From: an uncultured Chitinophagaceae bacterium
GTDB lineage: Bacteria; Bacteroidota; Bacteroidia; Chitinophagales; Chitinophagaceae
Assembly (NCBI GenBank): GCA_903841915.1
Contig: CAIMKO010000186.1
Span: 1-6,624 of the forward strand
Length of the DNA: 6,624 nucleotides
Reading direction: 5' to 3'
Shown here: in pieces, positions 1-6,409 of the stretch
Layout: the number at the start of each line of letters is the position of its first letter
How positions within the stretch are numbered: the first letter of the stretch is position 1
Translations under genes and position numbers: made by a program
Notes under the pieces: generated by a model
What the model saw: only the letters and a program-made list of their open reading frames with translations
Database searches by the model: none
What the model was told of the DNA's origin: nothing

Positions 1-763
1 ATGCTTCCTCATCCTGTTCTTTGATTTTTTCCATGCCCTCATAATCTTCCTTTTTGAATTTGAATGATTGAAGATGTGTGGTGTAAATACGAAAAGTGTC
101 TGTCTCTTTTACAACATCAGCATAGATCAAACTTTCAGCAACGCGATATTTGATCCTTCCGGAATCGACAAAACGGTATTTGGAAAATATGATACAGCCC
201 GAATAATAAGCACCATTGCTGCGCTGATAATCCTTTGAAAAATAATGATAAGGGTAGCTTTTGGAAAAAAGTGAAATATTATCTGCTTGTGTACCGGAAT
301 GTTTGGCGCTGTTAAACTCTTGCAAACACACAATATCAGGCTCCAGTTTGATGATGGTTGCTGCAACATCTTCACGAATATGCCTTTTCGTTTCCTTGTT
401 TTTGGTAAGGCCGTTAAAACTTTCCACATTCCAGTCGATGATCCTGATCACATTGTTTTCTTTCTTGTTCTCAAAGCCTTCTTTTGAATGAAACGCAAAA
501 AAAACAATGATCTGCTGCCAGCCGATCGCCAGTGTTAAAATGGTGATCAAAACCATTCTCGGTTTTGCCATGAGCCAGAAAACGATAGAACAGAGTAAGA
601 TCAATATGAAATAGGGAACAAGTATTCCTAGAAAACCGATCCACCAAAATTTTGCAGGATTTAACCAGGGTGATAAGCAGGCAAGCAAAAATAAAACCGA
701 GATCAGTATATTCAGAACAACAATGATTGATTTAGCTGTTTTCCTGAAACCGTTTTTTGCCAT
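1..763 (-). CDS. Membrane-anchored endonuclease/exonuclease/phosphatase (EEP) family protein, 3' end cut by window edge
   Basis: The reading frame opens at an ATG whose complement is at 761-763 and runs uninterrupted for 254 codons off the left edge. The N-terminus is basic (MAKNGFRKTAK) and is followed by three hydrophobic segments at about residues 12-31, 39-64 and 70-91. An EEP fold then begins: IDWNVESFNG (Asn112, metal/phosphate site), IVCLQEF (Glu149, the expected Mg ligand) and TTHLQS (His230). The later GDxN and SDH motifs of the family should lie beyond the window. The protein is paralogous to the next gene upstream: both share ACLxPxxNPxxFW between the first two membrane segments, with no gap through the third, and both have a D(S/T)GRI(K/R)Y block. 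The gap to that gene is 22 bases, so they are probably co-transcribed. The positive-inside rule places the EEP domain in the periplasm (inference). The substrate is unknown; nuclease, phosphodiesterase and phosphatase activities all occur in this superfamily. Confidence 0.88.
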   Translation of the reverse strand, partial: MAKNGFRKTAKSIIVVLNILISVLFLLACLSPWLNPAKFWWIGFLGILVPYFILILLCSIVFWLMAKPRMVLITILTLAIGWQQIIVFFAFHSKEGFENKKENNVIRIIDWNVESFNGLTKNKETKRHIREDVAATIIKLEPDIVCLQEFNSAKHSGTQADNISLFSKSYPYHYFSKDYQRSNGAYYSGCIIFSKYRFVDSGRIKYRVAESLIYADVVKETDTFRIYTTHLQSFKFKKEDYEGMEKIKEQDEEA

Positions 764-785
764 ACTGTAAATGTAACAAAAACAA

Positions 786-1913
786 TTACCTCAATTGTAT
801 GTCAACCAAATTTGGATAATGATCGGATAAATGAAGATGCGGCGTATGATGTTGAACGGTTTTTAAACGCTGATCCATCAACACCACATCAATGCGTAAT
901 GTTGGGGAAATACTATCGTATGTGCCACCAAAGCCAAAACCCGTAGTCAAAAATGCATCAGATAGATTTTTTCTGAGATGCTGATAGACATAGCTTGCGG
1001 GAACAGAATTCAAATCACTGCAAAAGAAAAATGGGATACTCGTTTTATTCATTTCTGATTTGATCAATTTGGCTTGATCAATATGAATTTTATCAAAGAA
1101 TTTTAATTTCCTGAAAGTATTCGAGTGAAAAAGCAAACCGGAATCTGCCTCTAAAAAATTGTATTCTCTTGGTGAAGCATTTTGTGCATGAATAGCCATT
1201 GAACTGAGATGTGCATTGAATATTTTTATTGGGTGACCTCTAAAATTTATGGTTGCAAATTGTACTCCTTCAGAAGATGGGTTAGTTGAATATCTGATCC
1301 TTCCGGTATCGGAAAGTGGTATTCTCGAAAAGATCGTTGCACCATATTGTTCGGGTTTATCACTTTTACCGTATACATAATCAATCGGAAAATAAACATA
1401 TGGATAATGCAAAGAATCTCTTACATAATCAAGGTCTGCATAAAACCAAGGCGCAATAAAGTTTGAAAAGTCCTGAAAACACATCACATCTGCATCGCTT
1501 TGCTGAATGAAAGCAAACATTTGACGGCGAACACTGTTGGGGGCATCATTTTTTTTCTGGCAATCACCAAAATAATTCACATTCCAGGACAGGATGCGAA
1601 GGCTTTTCTCAGCTTTTTGTGCAATAAAATCTTTTCGTTCGTGAAAACCAAAAACAGAACTGATATTTTGATATCCCGCAAGTAGAACCATCAAAAATAT
1701 CCAGCTTGTTTTCCTGTAAATGATCAATGATAAGAGAAACAAAACGATCATGCCCGCCAGTAGATATACAAAACCTAAAGCTAAAAAAGTAAGGGGCCAA
1801 AAATTAACGGGATTGATATAAGGTGTTAAACAGGCAATAAGATAAACGGCAGCATAGCAAATACCGGCAATGAAAAAAATATTTTTAAATGTAGATCTTT
1901 TTTGTGCAGCCAT
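786..1913 (-). CDS. Membrane-anchored EEP family hydrolase with Glu-to-Asp change at the metal-ligand position
   Basis: This is a complete 375-residue protein (ATG start, TAA stop). Three membrane segments lie at about residues 11-28, 39-65 and 70-88, after a basic N-terminus and with YRKTS between segments 2 and 3, so the catalytic domain (about 104-375) is predicted to be periplasmic. EEP motifs appear in order: LSWNVNYFGD (Asn111), VMCFQDFS, FNAHLSS (His235), FFCSDLNSVP (Asp300, Asn302), RIDVVLM (Arg340, Asp342) and LSDHYP (Asp364, His365). The oddity is Asp148: most EEP enzymes, including the tandem paralog at 1-763, have Glu here (QE) as the Mg ligand. All other key residues are kept, so it may still be active. 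The start lies only 6 bases after the stop of the upstream rhomboid gene, which points to co-transcription and translational coupling. Superfamily membership is secure; the substrate is not known. Confidence 0.9.
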   Translation of the reverse strand: MAAQKRSTFKNIFFIAGICYAAVYLIACLTPYINPVNFWPLTFLALGFVYLLAGMIVLFLLSLIIYRKTSWIFLMVLLAGYQNISSVFGFHERKDFIAQKAEKSLRILSWNVNYFGDCQKKNDAPNSVRRQMFAFIQQSDADVMCFQDFSNFIAPWFYADLDYVRDSLHYPYVYFPIDYVYGKSDKPEQYGATIFSRIPLSDTGRIRYSTNPSSEGVQFATINFRGHPIKIFNAHLSSMAIHAQNASPREYNFLEADSGLLFHSNTFRKLKFFDKIHIDQAKLIKSEMNKTSIPFFFCSDLNSVPASYVYQHLRKNLSDAFLTTGFGFGGTYDSISPTLRIDVVLMDQRLKTVQHHTPHLHLSDHYPNLVDIQLR

Positions 1914-1919
1914 TCTAAC

Positions 1920-2855
1920 TCAAAGTTCTTCTTTACTGGCTCTTTTCAAAAATTCTTTTTCTTCATTGGTCAGCATATGATAACCTTGATCGTGAATTTT
2001 ATCCAGAATTTCATCCAGTCTTTGCTGGGTAAGATTGGGTGTTTTTTGAAAGGGCTCAGTGGTTGATTTATAAAAAAGTTTCTCTTTATTGGATTTTTGC
2101 GTTTGTTTCTTTTCGGGATTGAATAGATCGTTGATCCAATCAACTAGATTGTTCATCCAATCACTCCAGTCATTCCCTCTTCTTAATTGACGAACAAAAA
2201 TATAACCGATTGCCCCACCCGCTAAATGCGCGATGGCATATCCCCCGCTCGAACCGGCAAGGGTAGCATAGTCGATAGCTACATATACAACCGTTAATAC
2301 CCATAACGGGATACCACCATTGATCATGGGGAACAAACGATAATCCGGCGCTAGCGAAGTTGTTGCAACAGCCACCGCCATCACAGCAGCACCTCCACCC
2401 AACAGATCGGGTACTGTATTGATATTTTGATGTAAGGCAGGAATTAAATTCACACTTAATAAAAAGAAAATGGCTCCGGCAAATCCACCATAGAGATAAA
2501 TGGGAAATATTTTTTTGTTACCTGTGAGGTCTTGTAATATAAATCCGAATGCCCATAACCATAACAATGTGCTGATCAATCCCCAGATGCTTAATTGAGA
2601 AAACATATAAACGACAATGGTCCAGGGCCTGGTTATTAATTTTTCCGTCGCACCGGGTAAAGTGAACCATTCCAATATCTGCTTATGGAAAAAAGTTTCC
2701 GCCGTTATTGTATCGGGATAAGATAAAAAATAAACGATCCTTAAAAAGTTGAGTAATACAAAAACGAGCGCATTCACTGCAACCAATAATACCAATGTAT
2801 TGTTGCTTTGTCCTAAAAGCGGACTTTTACCTGTTTTGTATTCTTTTACACTCAT
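1920..2855 (-). CDS. Rhomboid-family membrane protein lacking the catalytic serine (predicted pseudoprotease) with C-terminal helical domain
   Basis: The 311-residue protein has about six hydrophobic segments (roughly 20-45, 78-107, 115-137, 150-168, 182-200, 205-222) and a soluble tail. It aligns without gaps to the neighbouring rhomboid around the second membrane segment (MF...LW.FG.IL), and AHLAGGAIGY keeps the active-site His (His210). The other active-site positions are changed. The GxSG loop reads LLGGGAAVMA, so the nucleophile position is Gly155 (codon GGT). The HxxxN pair that supports the oxyanion becomes Gly92 and Thr96. It is therefore unlikely to cleave peptides and may bind membrane clients or regulate its partner (inference). 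The tail ends in RLDEILDKIHDQGYHMLTNE plus a short helix, a domain I recall from Bacteroidota rhomboids (DUF6576, from memory). It follows the intact rhomboid by 40 bases and is followed 6 bases later by an EEP gene. Confidence 0.88.
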   Translation of the reverse strand: MSVKEYKTGKSPLLGQSNNTLVLLVAVNALVFVLLNFLRIVYFLSYPDTITAETFFHKQILEWFTLPGATEKLITRPWTIVVYMFSQLSIWGLISTLLWLWAFGFILQDLTGNKKIFPIYLYGGFAGAIFFLLSVNLIPALHQNINTVPDLLGGGAAVMAVAVATTSLAPDYRLFPMINGGIPLWVLTVVYVAIDYATLAGSSGGYAIAHLAGGAIGYIFVRQLRRGNDWSDWMNNLVDWINDLFNPEKKQTQKSNKEKLFYKSTTEPFQKTPNLTQQRLDEILDKIHDQGYHMLTNEEKEFLKRASKEEL

Positions 2856-2870
2856 GGTTCAAAGGTCCAT

Positions 2871-2897
2871 AAAAAGCCGGGACTATCATTCGGCTTT
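2871..2897 (-). terminator. Terminator-like hairpin between the two rhomboid genes
   Basis: On the minus strand a 7-base perfect stem (AAAGCCG / CGGCTTT) with an 11-base loop runs straight into TTTTT. The stem begins in the stop codon of the upstream rhomboid gene (2896-2898) and the T-run ends 15 bases before the start of the second rhomboid. The form is that of an intrinsic terminator or attenuator. Since the remaining genes are tightly packed and I see no promoter in the 40-base gap, partial read-through is the likeliest outcome. Confidence 0.5.
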
Positions 2898-3597
2898 AAT
2901 AAAACGTTTTTCTATTTTTTCTGTTCCAGAAATACACGAGTAAAAAACCAACCAGCGCACCACCCAAATGTGCAACATGCGCCACATTATCACCGGCAGA
3001 ATTGTTAATGGCCATGCTTAATTCAAAACCCGCATACAATAGGACAAACCATTTTGCTTTGAGGGGAATAAAGAAGTAGATATAAATTTTTGTATTCGGA
3101 AATAAATAACCAAACGCTACCAAACATCCAAACACAGCACCGGAAGCACCCAGTGTTGCCTCATTCAGTTTCATATAGAATCTTTCTCTGTACAGCGCCT
3201 GAGAACCCGCATCCAATGCGTTAAATGCACTGATGATATGTTCGTTTTCAAAATATAAAACGATCATATGACAAAGTGCTGCGCCTAGTCCGCAAACCAA
3301 ATAAAAAGTAAGAAAACGTTTAGGTCCCCACAGATTTTCTAAAATGCTGCCAAACATCCACAAAGCAAACATGTTTCCGAAAATATGCCCAAGGTCGCCA
3401 TGCATGAACATATGGGTGATGAATTGCCATGGACGAAACAAAGGACTTTGCCATGTATGCAAAGCAAACAGGTCTTCCATATTGATCAATTGCCTGCCTA
3501 CCGTATTCTGCGCCAGAAAAAATAATCCGTTTAATATTAAAAGATTTTTAATAATTGCCGGTAATATTTGAAAGCTGCTTGGTCTGAATTCTGTCAT
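2896..3597 (-). CDS. Rhomboid family intramembrane serine protease, catalytically intact
   Basis: The protein has 233 residues, within the usual range for a minimal six-helix bacterial rhomboid. All hallmark residues are present: HGDLGHIFGN (His66, His71 and Asn75, oxyanion side), TLGASGAVFG (nucleophile Ser152 in GxSG), and VAHLGGALVG (catalytic His210). Hydrophobic segments are near 11-30, 59-86, 95-117, 148-168, 170-192 and 205-225, and the C-terminus is short and basic (WNRKNRK). Rhomboids cut transmembrane segments of substrate proteins inside the bilayer of the inner membrane; the substrate here is unknown. The ATG is preceded directly by a GC-rich repeat copy (AGGGGATAGGGGT then ATG) rather than a normal Shine-Dalgarno sequence. 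It follows rlmD by 79 bases and precedes the degenerate rhomboid. From memory, tandem rhomboids next to an EEP gene recur in Bacteroidota, often downstream of mutL; here rlmD occupies that place. Confidence 0.93.
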   Translation of the reverse strand: MTEFRPSSFQILPAIIKNLLILNGLFFLAQNTVGRQLINMEDLFALHTWQSPLFRPWQFITHMFMHGDLGHIFGNMFALWMFGSILENLWGPKRFLTFYLVCGLGAALCHMIVLYFENEHIISAFNALDAGSQALYRERFYMKLNEATLGASGAVFGCLVAFGYLFPNTKIYIYFFIPLKAKWFVLLYAGFELSMAINNSAGDNVAHVAHLGGALVGFLLVYFWNRKNRKTFY

Positions 3598-3619
3598 ACC
3601 CCTATCCCCTAAAGGGGAA
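3598..3619 (+). repeat. CCCCTAAAGGGGA-type repeat, copy abutting the rhomboid start codon
   Basis: The core CCCCTAAAGGGGA (3606-3618) is itself a short hairpin (CCCC-TAAA-GGGG). The whole 22-base copy matches the reverse complement of 3680-3701 at 18 of 22 positions, so the two are inverted copies separated by 60 bases. Its first base touches the A of the rhomboid ATG, so it takes the place of the ribosome binding site. I recall similar short GC-rich repeats from many Bacteroidota genomes. Confidence 0.7.
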
Positions 3620-3676
3620 TTTTTTATCTCTCGAAAGAGTTTGTTTAATAATAATTTTTATGCCCGAATAAATGCC

Positions 3677-5116
3677 TTACTCCCCTTTAGGGGTTGGGGG
3701 CTTTAATTTTAGTTGCATCACATTTTCGATATGGTGTGTATGCGGAAACATATCTACCGGTTGAATTTTTGTTACCATATATTTTTCATCCAGTAAAGCA
3801 ATGTCTCTTGCCTGTGTTGCAGGATTACAACTAACATACACAATCACGGGTGCTGCAATTTCCAATAACTTCCGCACTAATTTCTCATGCATGCCTGCTC
3901 TTGGGGGATCGGTAATAACAACATCCGGTCTGCCATGTTTTTCAAAGAAAGCATCATCACAAATATCGATCACATCACCGGCCACAAATACAGAGTGTAA
4001 AATTTGGTTCAACGCTGCATTCTCTTTGGCATCTTCAATGGCTTCGGCAATTAATTCCACACCAACGATCTTCTTTGCGTCTTTACTGGCGAAAATACCA
4101 ATACTACCCGTACCGCAATAGAGATCATAAACAGTTTGTGTGCCGTTTAGTTCAGCATATTCTCTGGTGACCTGATATAATTTTTCCGCCTGCCGTGAAT
4201 TCGTTTGAAAAAAAGACTTTGGACTGATCTTGAATTGAAAATTTTCTAATTTTTCAATGATGGAACCCTTACCGTAATAAACCTGCGGATGCAGATCGTA
4301 AATGCTGTCGTTGAATTTTTTGTTGATGGTGTAAAGCAAGGTCGTGATCTGTGGAAATTGTTTCAGCAGCTGATCAAATAAGTTTGACTGATGCGCTTCC
4401 TCATAGCCCAATACTATATTGATCATCAATTCACCTGTTGTGGCGGAACGAACCACCACATTGCGCAACCATCCCTCATGCGATTTAATATCATAGAAAG
4501 GAAGCTCATGTTCCAGTGCATAAGCAACAATTGCTTTACGAATTAAATTGGTGGGCTCCTGTTGTAAGTGACAGGTATCGATCTCCACGATCTTATCGAA
4601 TACACCTTTTGCATGAAAACCGCCAAAGCCACCCTCATTAACTATTTCAGCGCCTTCACTTTTTAATTTTCTGAACTCATCTGATGGGATGAATTTTTTA
4701 TTGCAAAATGTAAACTCTAATTTATTTCGGTAATGTCTTGTTTCGGCTGCGCCAATAATGGGGAATAATGCAGGCAATGCTACTTTACCGATCCGGCTTA
4801 AATTATCGCTTACCTGTTTTTCTTTGTAGAGCAACTGTTTTTCATAAGGGAGGCTTTGCCATTGACATCCGCCGCATACACCAAAATGAGAACAGAAGGG
4901 TTTGACCCTGTCGGGTGAATATTTTTTAAACCGCAGCGGATATCCCTCTGCCCAATCTTTTTTGCTCTTTTGCAATTGTACATCCACCACGTCACCGGGC
5001 ACGGTGCCTTCAATAAAAATAACCTTACCGTCAACCCTAGACAAGCATTTACCTTCTGCTGCATAATCCTGCACCAGCACATCTTCCAATACTATGGCCC
5101 TTTTTTGTTTTCTCAC
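3677..5116 (-). CDS. rlmD: 23S rRNA (uracil-C5)-methyltransferase RlmD (RumA family)
   Basis: The 479-residue enzyme transfers a methyl group from S-adenosylmethionine to C5 of a uridine in 23S rRNA (U1939 in E. coli numbering). A TRAM RNA-binding domain spans about residues 5-65 (DYAAEGKCLSRVDGKVIFIE). Iron-sulfur ligands follow as C75-x5-C81-x2-C84 with Cys182. The methyltransferase domain shows KSFFQTNS (Gln304), the SAM loop DLYCGTGSIG (331-340), TDPPRAG (402-408), the nucleophile Cys430 in VSCNPATQARD, and the catalytic base Glu464 in FPHTHHIE. The start is GTG (complement at 5114-5116); no ATG lies close by and the TRAM domain begins at once, so GTG is well supported. The C-terminus KPPTPKGE is encoded by a dispersed repeat (3680-3701). 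Some family members also modify U747, which the sequence cannot settle. The start is 76 bases from the stress gene stop, with its own candidate promoter. Confidence 0.93.
   Translation of the reverse strand: MRKQKRAIVLEDVLVQDYAAEGKCLSRVDGKVIFIEGTVPGDVVDVQLQKSKKDWAEGYPLRFKKYSPDRVKPFCSHFGVCGGCQWQSLPYEKQLLYKEKQVSDNLSRIGKVALPALFPIIGAAETRHYRNKLEFTFCNKKFIPSDEFRKLKSEGAEIVNEGGFGGFHAKGVFDKIVEIDTCHLQQEPTNLIRKAIVAYALEHELPFYDIKSHEGWLRNVVVRSATTGELMINIVLGYEEAHQSNLFDQLLKQFPQITTLLYTINKKFNDSIYDLHPQVYYGKGSIIEKLENFQFKISPKSFFQTNSRQAEKLYQVTREYAELNGTQTVYDLYCGTGSIGIFASKDAKKIVGVELIAEAIEDAKENAALNQILHSVFVAGDVIDICDDAFFEKHGRPDVVITDPPRAGMHEKLVRKLLEIAAPVIVYVSCNPATQARDIALLDEKYMVTKIQPVDMFPHTHHIENVMQLKLKPPTPKGE
3680..3701 (-). 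repeat. CCCCTAAAGGGGA-type repeat, copy inside the 3' end of rlmD
   Basis: Read on the minus strand, this copy carries the same 13-base core as 3606-3618 but in the opposite orientation. It lies wholly within the coding sequence and supplies nearly all of the terminal PPTPKGE residues of RlmD, one base short of the TAA. The conserved catalytic Glu464 lies before it, so the repeat adds a tail rather than disrupting the enzyme. Confidence 0.7.
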
Positions 5117-5121
5117 TGCGG

Positions 5122-5129
5122 CAAAAATA
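5122..5129 (-). promoter_or_regulatory. Candidate Bacteroidota -7 element (TATTTTTG) for rlmD
   Basis: The minus strand reads TATTTTTG, a full match to the Bacteroidota -7 consensus TAnnTTTG, only 5 bases before the rlmD GTG. At the expected -33 distance there is a T-run (TTTTTT, 5146-5151) instead of a clear TTTG. If used, transcription would begin at or within a base or two of the GTG, giving a nearly leaderless mRNA. With no -33 match, this stays tentative. Confidence 0.35.
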
Positions 5130-5145
5130 GGGCGTTGAGGGATTG

Positions 5146-5177
5146 AAAAAATTTAATTGTTGTTAAACAAAAACAAT
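5146..5177 (-). terminator. Weak terminator candidate after the universal stress gene
   Basis: On the minus strand ATTGTT (5172-5177) and AACAAT (5156-5161) can pair around a 10-base loop, followed by TAAATTTTTT. The stem is short and AT-rich, so it would be unstable. It sits between the stop of the stress gene and rlmD, where a terminator would make sense. The same T-run could instead belong to the rlmD promoter region. Confidence 0.25.
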
Positions 5178-5192
5178 CTTACAGAATGAATA

Positions 5193-5678
5193 TTAGGCCT
5201 GCTTTTTAGTTGGTATGATCAAAAGAGGTATGGAAGTATGATGTAACACTTTTTCAGTTACGTTCCCCATGATGATATTTTCCAGCCATCTTCTGCTGTG
5301 AGAGCCCATTACAATAGCATCAGCCTCCAACTCTTTGGCCGTCTCTAAGATGCAATCTGCAAAACCGCCCTCCTTAACAAGCGTGTGAATGCCTTTATCA
5401 TTGAGATGCTGTTTGGTTTGATTCAGAAATAGCTGTGAAGCTTTTTTAAGGTCTTCAATTACATTTAACTGCAGCGGACCAATATCAACATATCCCGTAA
5501 ATCCCATGATAGGATTGTATTGCGATAAAGAATAATACTCCGGATCTGCTATAACATGCAGTAATGTTATTTCGGCAGCCATGGATTTAGCCAATGCATA
5601 ACCTTTTTCGGCTACTTCTTGTGCAGTAGGATCGTAATCAAGTGCGATCAATACTTTTGTTGTTTTATTTGTTTTCAT
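5193..5678 (-). CDS. Universal stress protein (UspA family), single domain
   Basis: This is a 161-residue single-domain universal stress protein of about usual family length. It has the opening strand KVLIALDYDPTAQEVAEKGY (Asp13), a second strand ITLLHV, and the closing block VMGSHSRRWLENIIMGNVTE followed by KVLHHTSIPLLIIP. The nucleotide-binding signature G-x2-G-x9-G-(S/T) reads Gly125-x2-Ser128-x9-Gly138-Asn139, so the second Gly and the final Ser/Thr are replaced; ATP binding is uncertain. A middle insert with YYSLSQYNPIMGFTGYVDIG is a feature I associate with Bacteroidota members. These cytoplasmic proteins accumulate under starvation, oxidative or oxygen-limited stress; the exact role here is unknown. 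The ATG (complement 5676-5678) follows AAAGAAGAAT, a purine-rich site. The CBS-domain gene ends 56 bases upstream on the same strand and no terminator is visible between them, so they probably share a transcript. Confidence 0.9.
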   Translation of the reverse strand: MKTNKTTKVLIALDYDPTAQEVAEKGYALAKSMAAEITLLHVIADPEYYSLSQYNPIMGFTGYVDIGPLQLNVIEDLKKASQLFLNQTKQHLNDKGIHTLVKEGGFADCILETAKELEADAIVMGSHSRRWLENIIMGNVTEKVLHHTSIPLLIIPTKKQA

Positions 5679-5734
5679 ATTCTTCTTTTTTAATGGTGAA
5701 GAATGAAAAATGGTAGGACAGATCTTTTTCTCTA

Positions 5735-6223
5735 CTATTTAAACTTTGAGAGTTGAGAAACTTTTTGAGATGGTTTTATCTGAAGGAATTCATGGCCCTC
5801 TGATGATTGCCTTTTTAGTTCTGAGATCCTTTCTGTGTCTTCTTCAACAGATGCACGCAAAAGGTCATCCAGCGTGATGACTCCTTTGAATAAAAACTCT
5901 TCAACAACAGGCAAATAATGCGTTTTGAATGTATGCATCAGTCCCATACAACGATGAATCGTATCCCCGCTATCTACAATGGGCAGTTGGCCGCTCATGA
6001 TCTCCTTCACGGTGGTATGATGCGAGTCTTTTCCTTCCAGAATGATTTTGTGCGAATAATCTTTTTCGCTCATCACACCAATATAGTTACCGCTTTCCAG
6101 CACAATAACAAAGTCTCTGTTCTCGGATTTCATTAAAGCCAATGCATCAATAACCGGAGCGTCACCACTAATATTAAGATGGTGTAGAGTGTTTTTTTTA
6201 AGAATATCATTAACCGTTTTCAT
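5735..6223 (-). CDS. CBS-domain pair protein (stand-alone Bateman module)
   Basis: The 162-residue protein is made almost wholly of two CBS repeats, at about residues 12-66 and 73-127. Each ends in the usual strand and loop: YIGVMSEKDY in the first and FKGVITLDDLL in the second. Both carry the ribose-contacting (S/T)-x-x-D signature, as Ser52-Asp55 and Thr117-Asp120, so binding of an adenine nucleotide such as AMP or ATP is plausible (family knowledge, not shown here). MSGQLPIVDSGDTIHRCMGL is typical of the start of a second CBS repeat. A charged tail of about 32 residues (EEDTERISELKRQ onward) follows with no recognised domain. There is no attached enzyme or channel, so it likely acts on a partner protein. 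Pairing with a universal stress gene downstream suggests a shared energy or stress role (inference). It ends in TAG. The ATG has no clear Shine-Dalgarno sequence. Confidence 0.88.
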   Translation of the reverse strand: MKTVNDILKKNTLHHLNISGDAPVIDALALMKSENRDFVIVLESGNYIGVMSEKDYSHKIILEGKDSHHTTVKEIMSGQLPIVDSGDTIHRCMGLMHTFKTHYLPVVEEFLFKGVITLDDLLRASVEEDTERISELKRQSSEGHEFLQIKPSQKVSQLSKFK

Positions 6224-6409
6224 ACAATAATTTTAAAGGTTAAGTGATAAATCCTGACTGATCAAAGAGCCCTAAATTCATCACCCTAAAGTTACTTAAC
6301 TATTAAGGGAATAAGTATGATTTTTGTAAGTATTAACTAAATAAAATGCTTTGCTGTAAAAGGTTTGCGCTAAGTAGACTTTGATGCTCATTTTTATGAG
6401 GATCATCCT

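Noticed and set aside
127..491. Short open frames on both strands (127-429 minus, 261-491 and 287-487 plus)
   Set aside because: They overlap the partial EEP gene at 1-763, whose frame carries clear family motifs; these frames show no recognisable domain.
3628..3639. CTCT-CGAA-AGAG small hairpin between rlmD and the rhomboid
   Set aside because: Only four base pairs, and in the direction of transcription it is followed by A-rich rather than T-rich sequence, so it is not a convincing terminator.
3801..4121. 106-codon plus-strand frame inside rlmD
   Set aside because: It is antisense to the conserved methyltransferase domain of RlmD and has no family features; a shadow frame.
5796..5807. CCCTCTGATGAT, repeated exactly at 6537-6548
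   Set aside because: About one exact 12-base match between two places is expected by chance in a window of this size, and one copy is coding.
6287..6294. TAACTTTA as the -7 element of the CBS gene
   Set aside because: It differs from TAnnTTTG at the last base and has no TTTG at the proper distance upstream on the minus strand.
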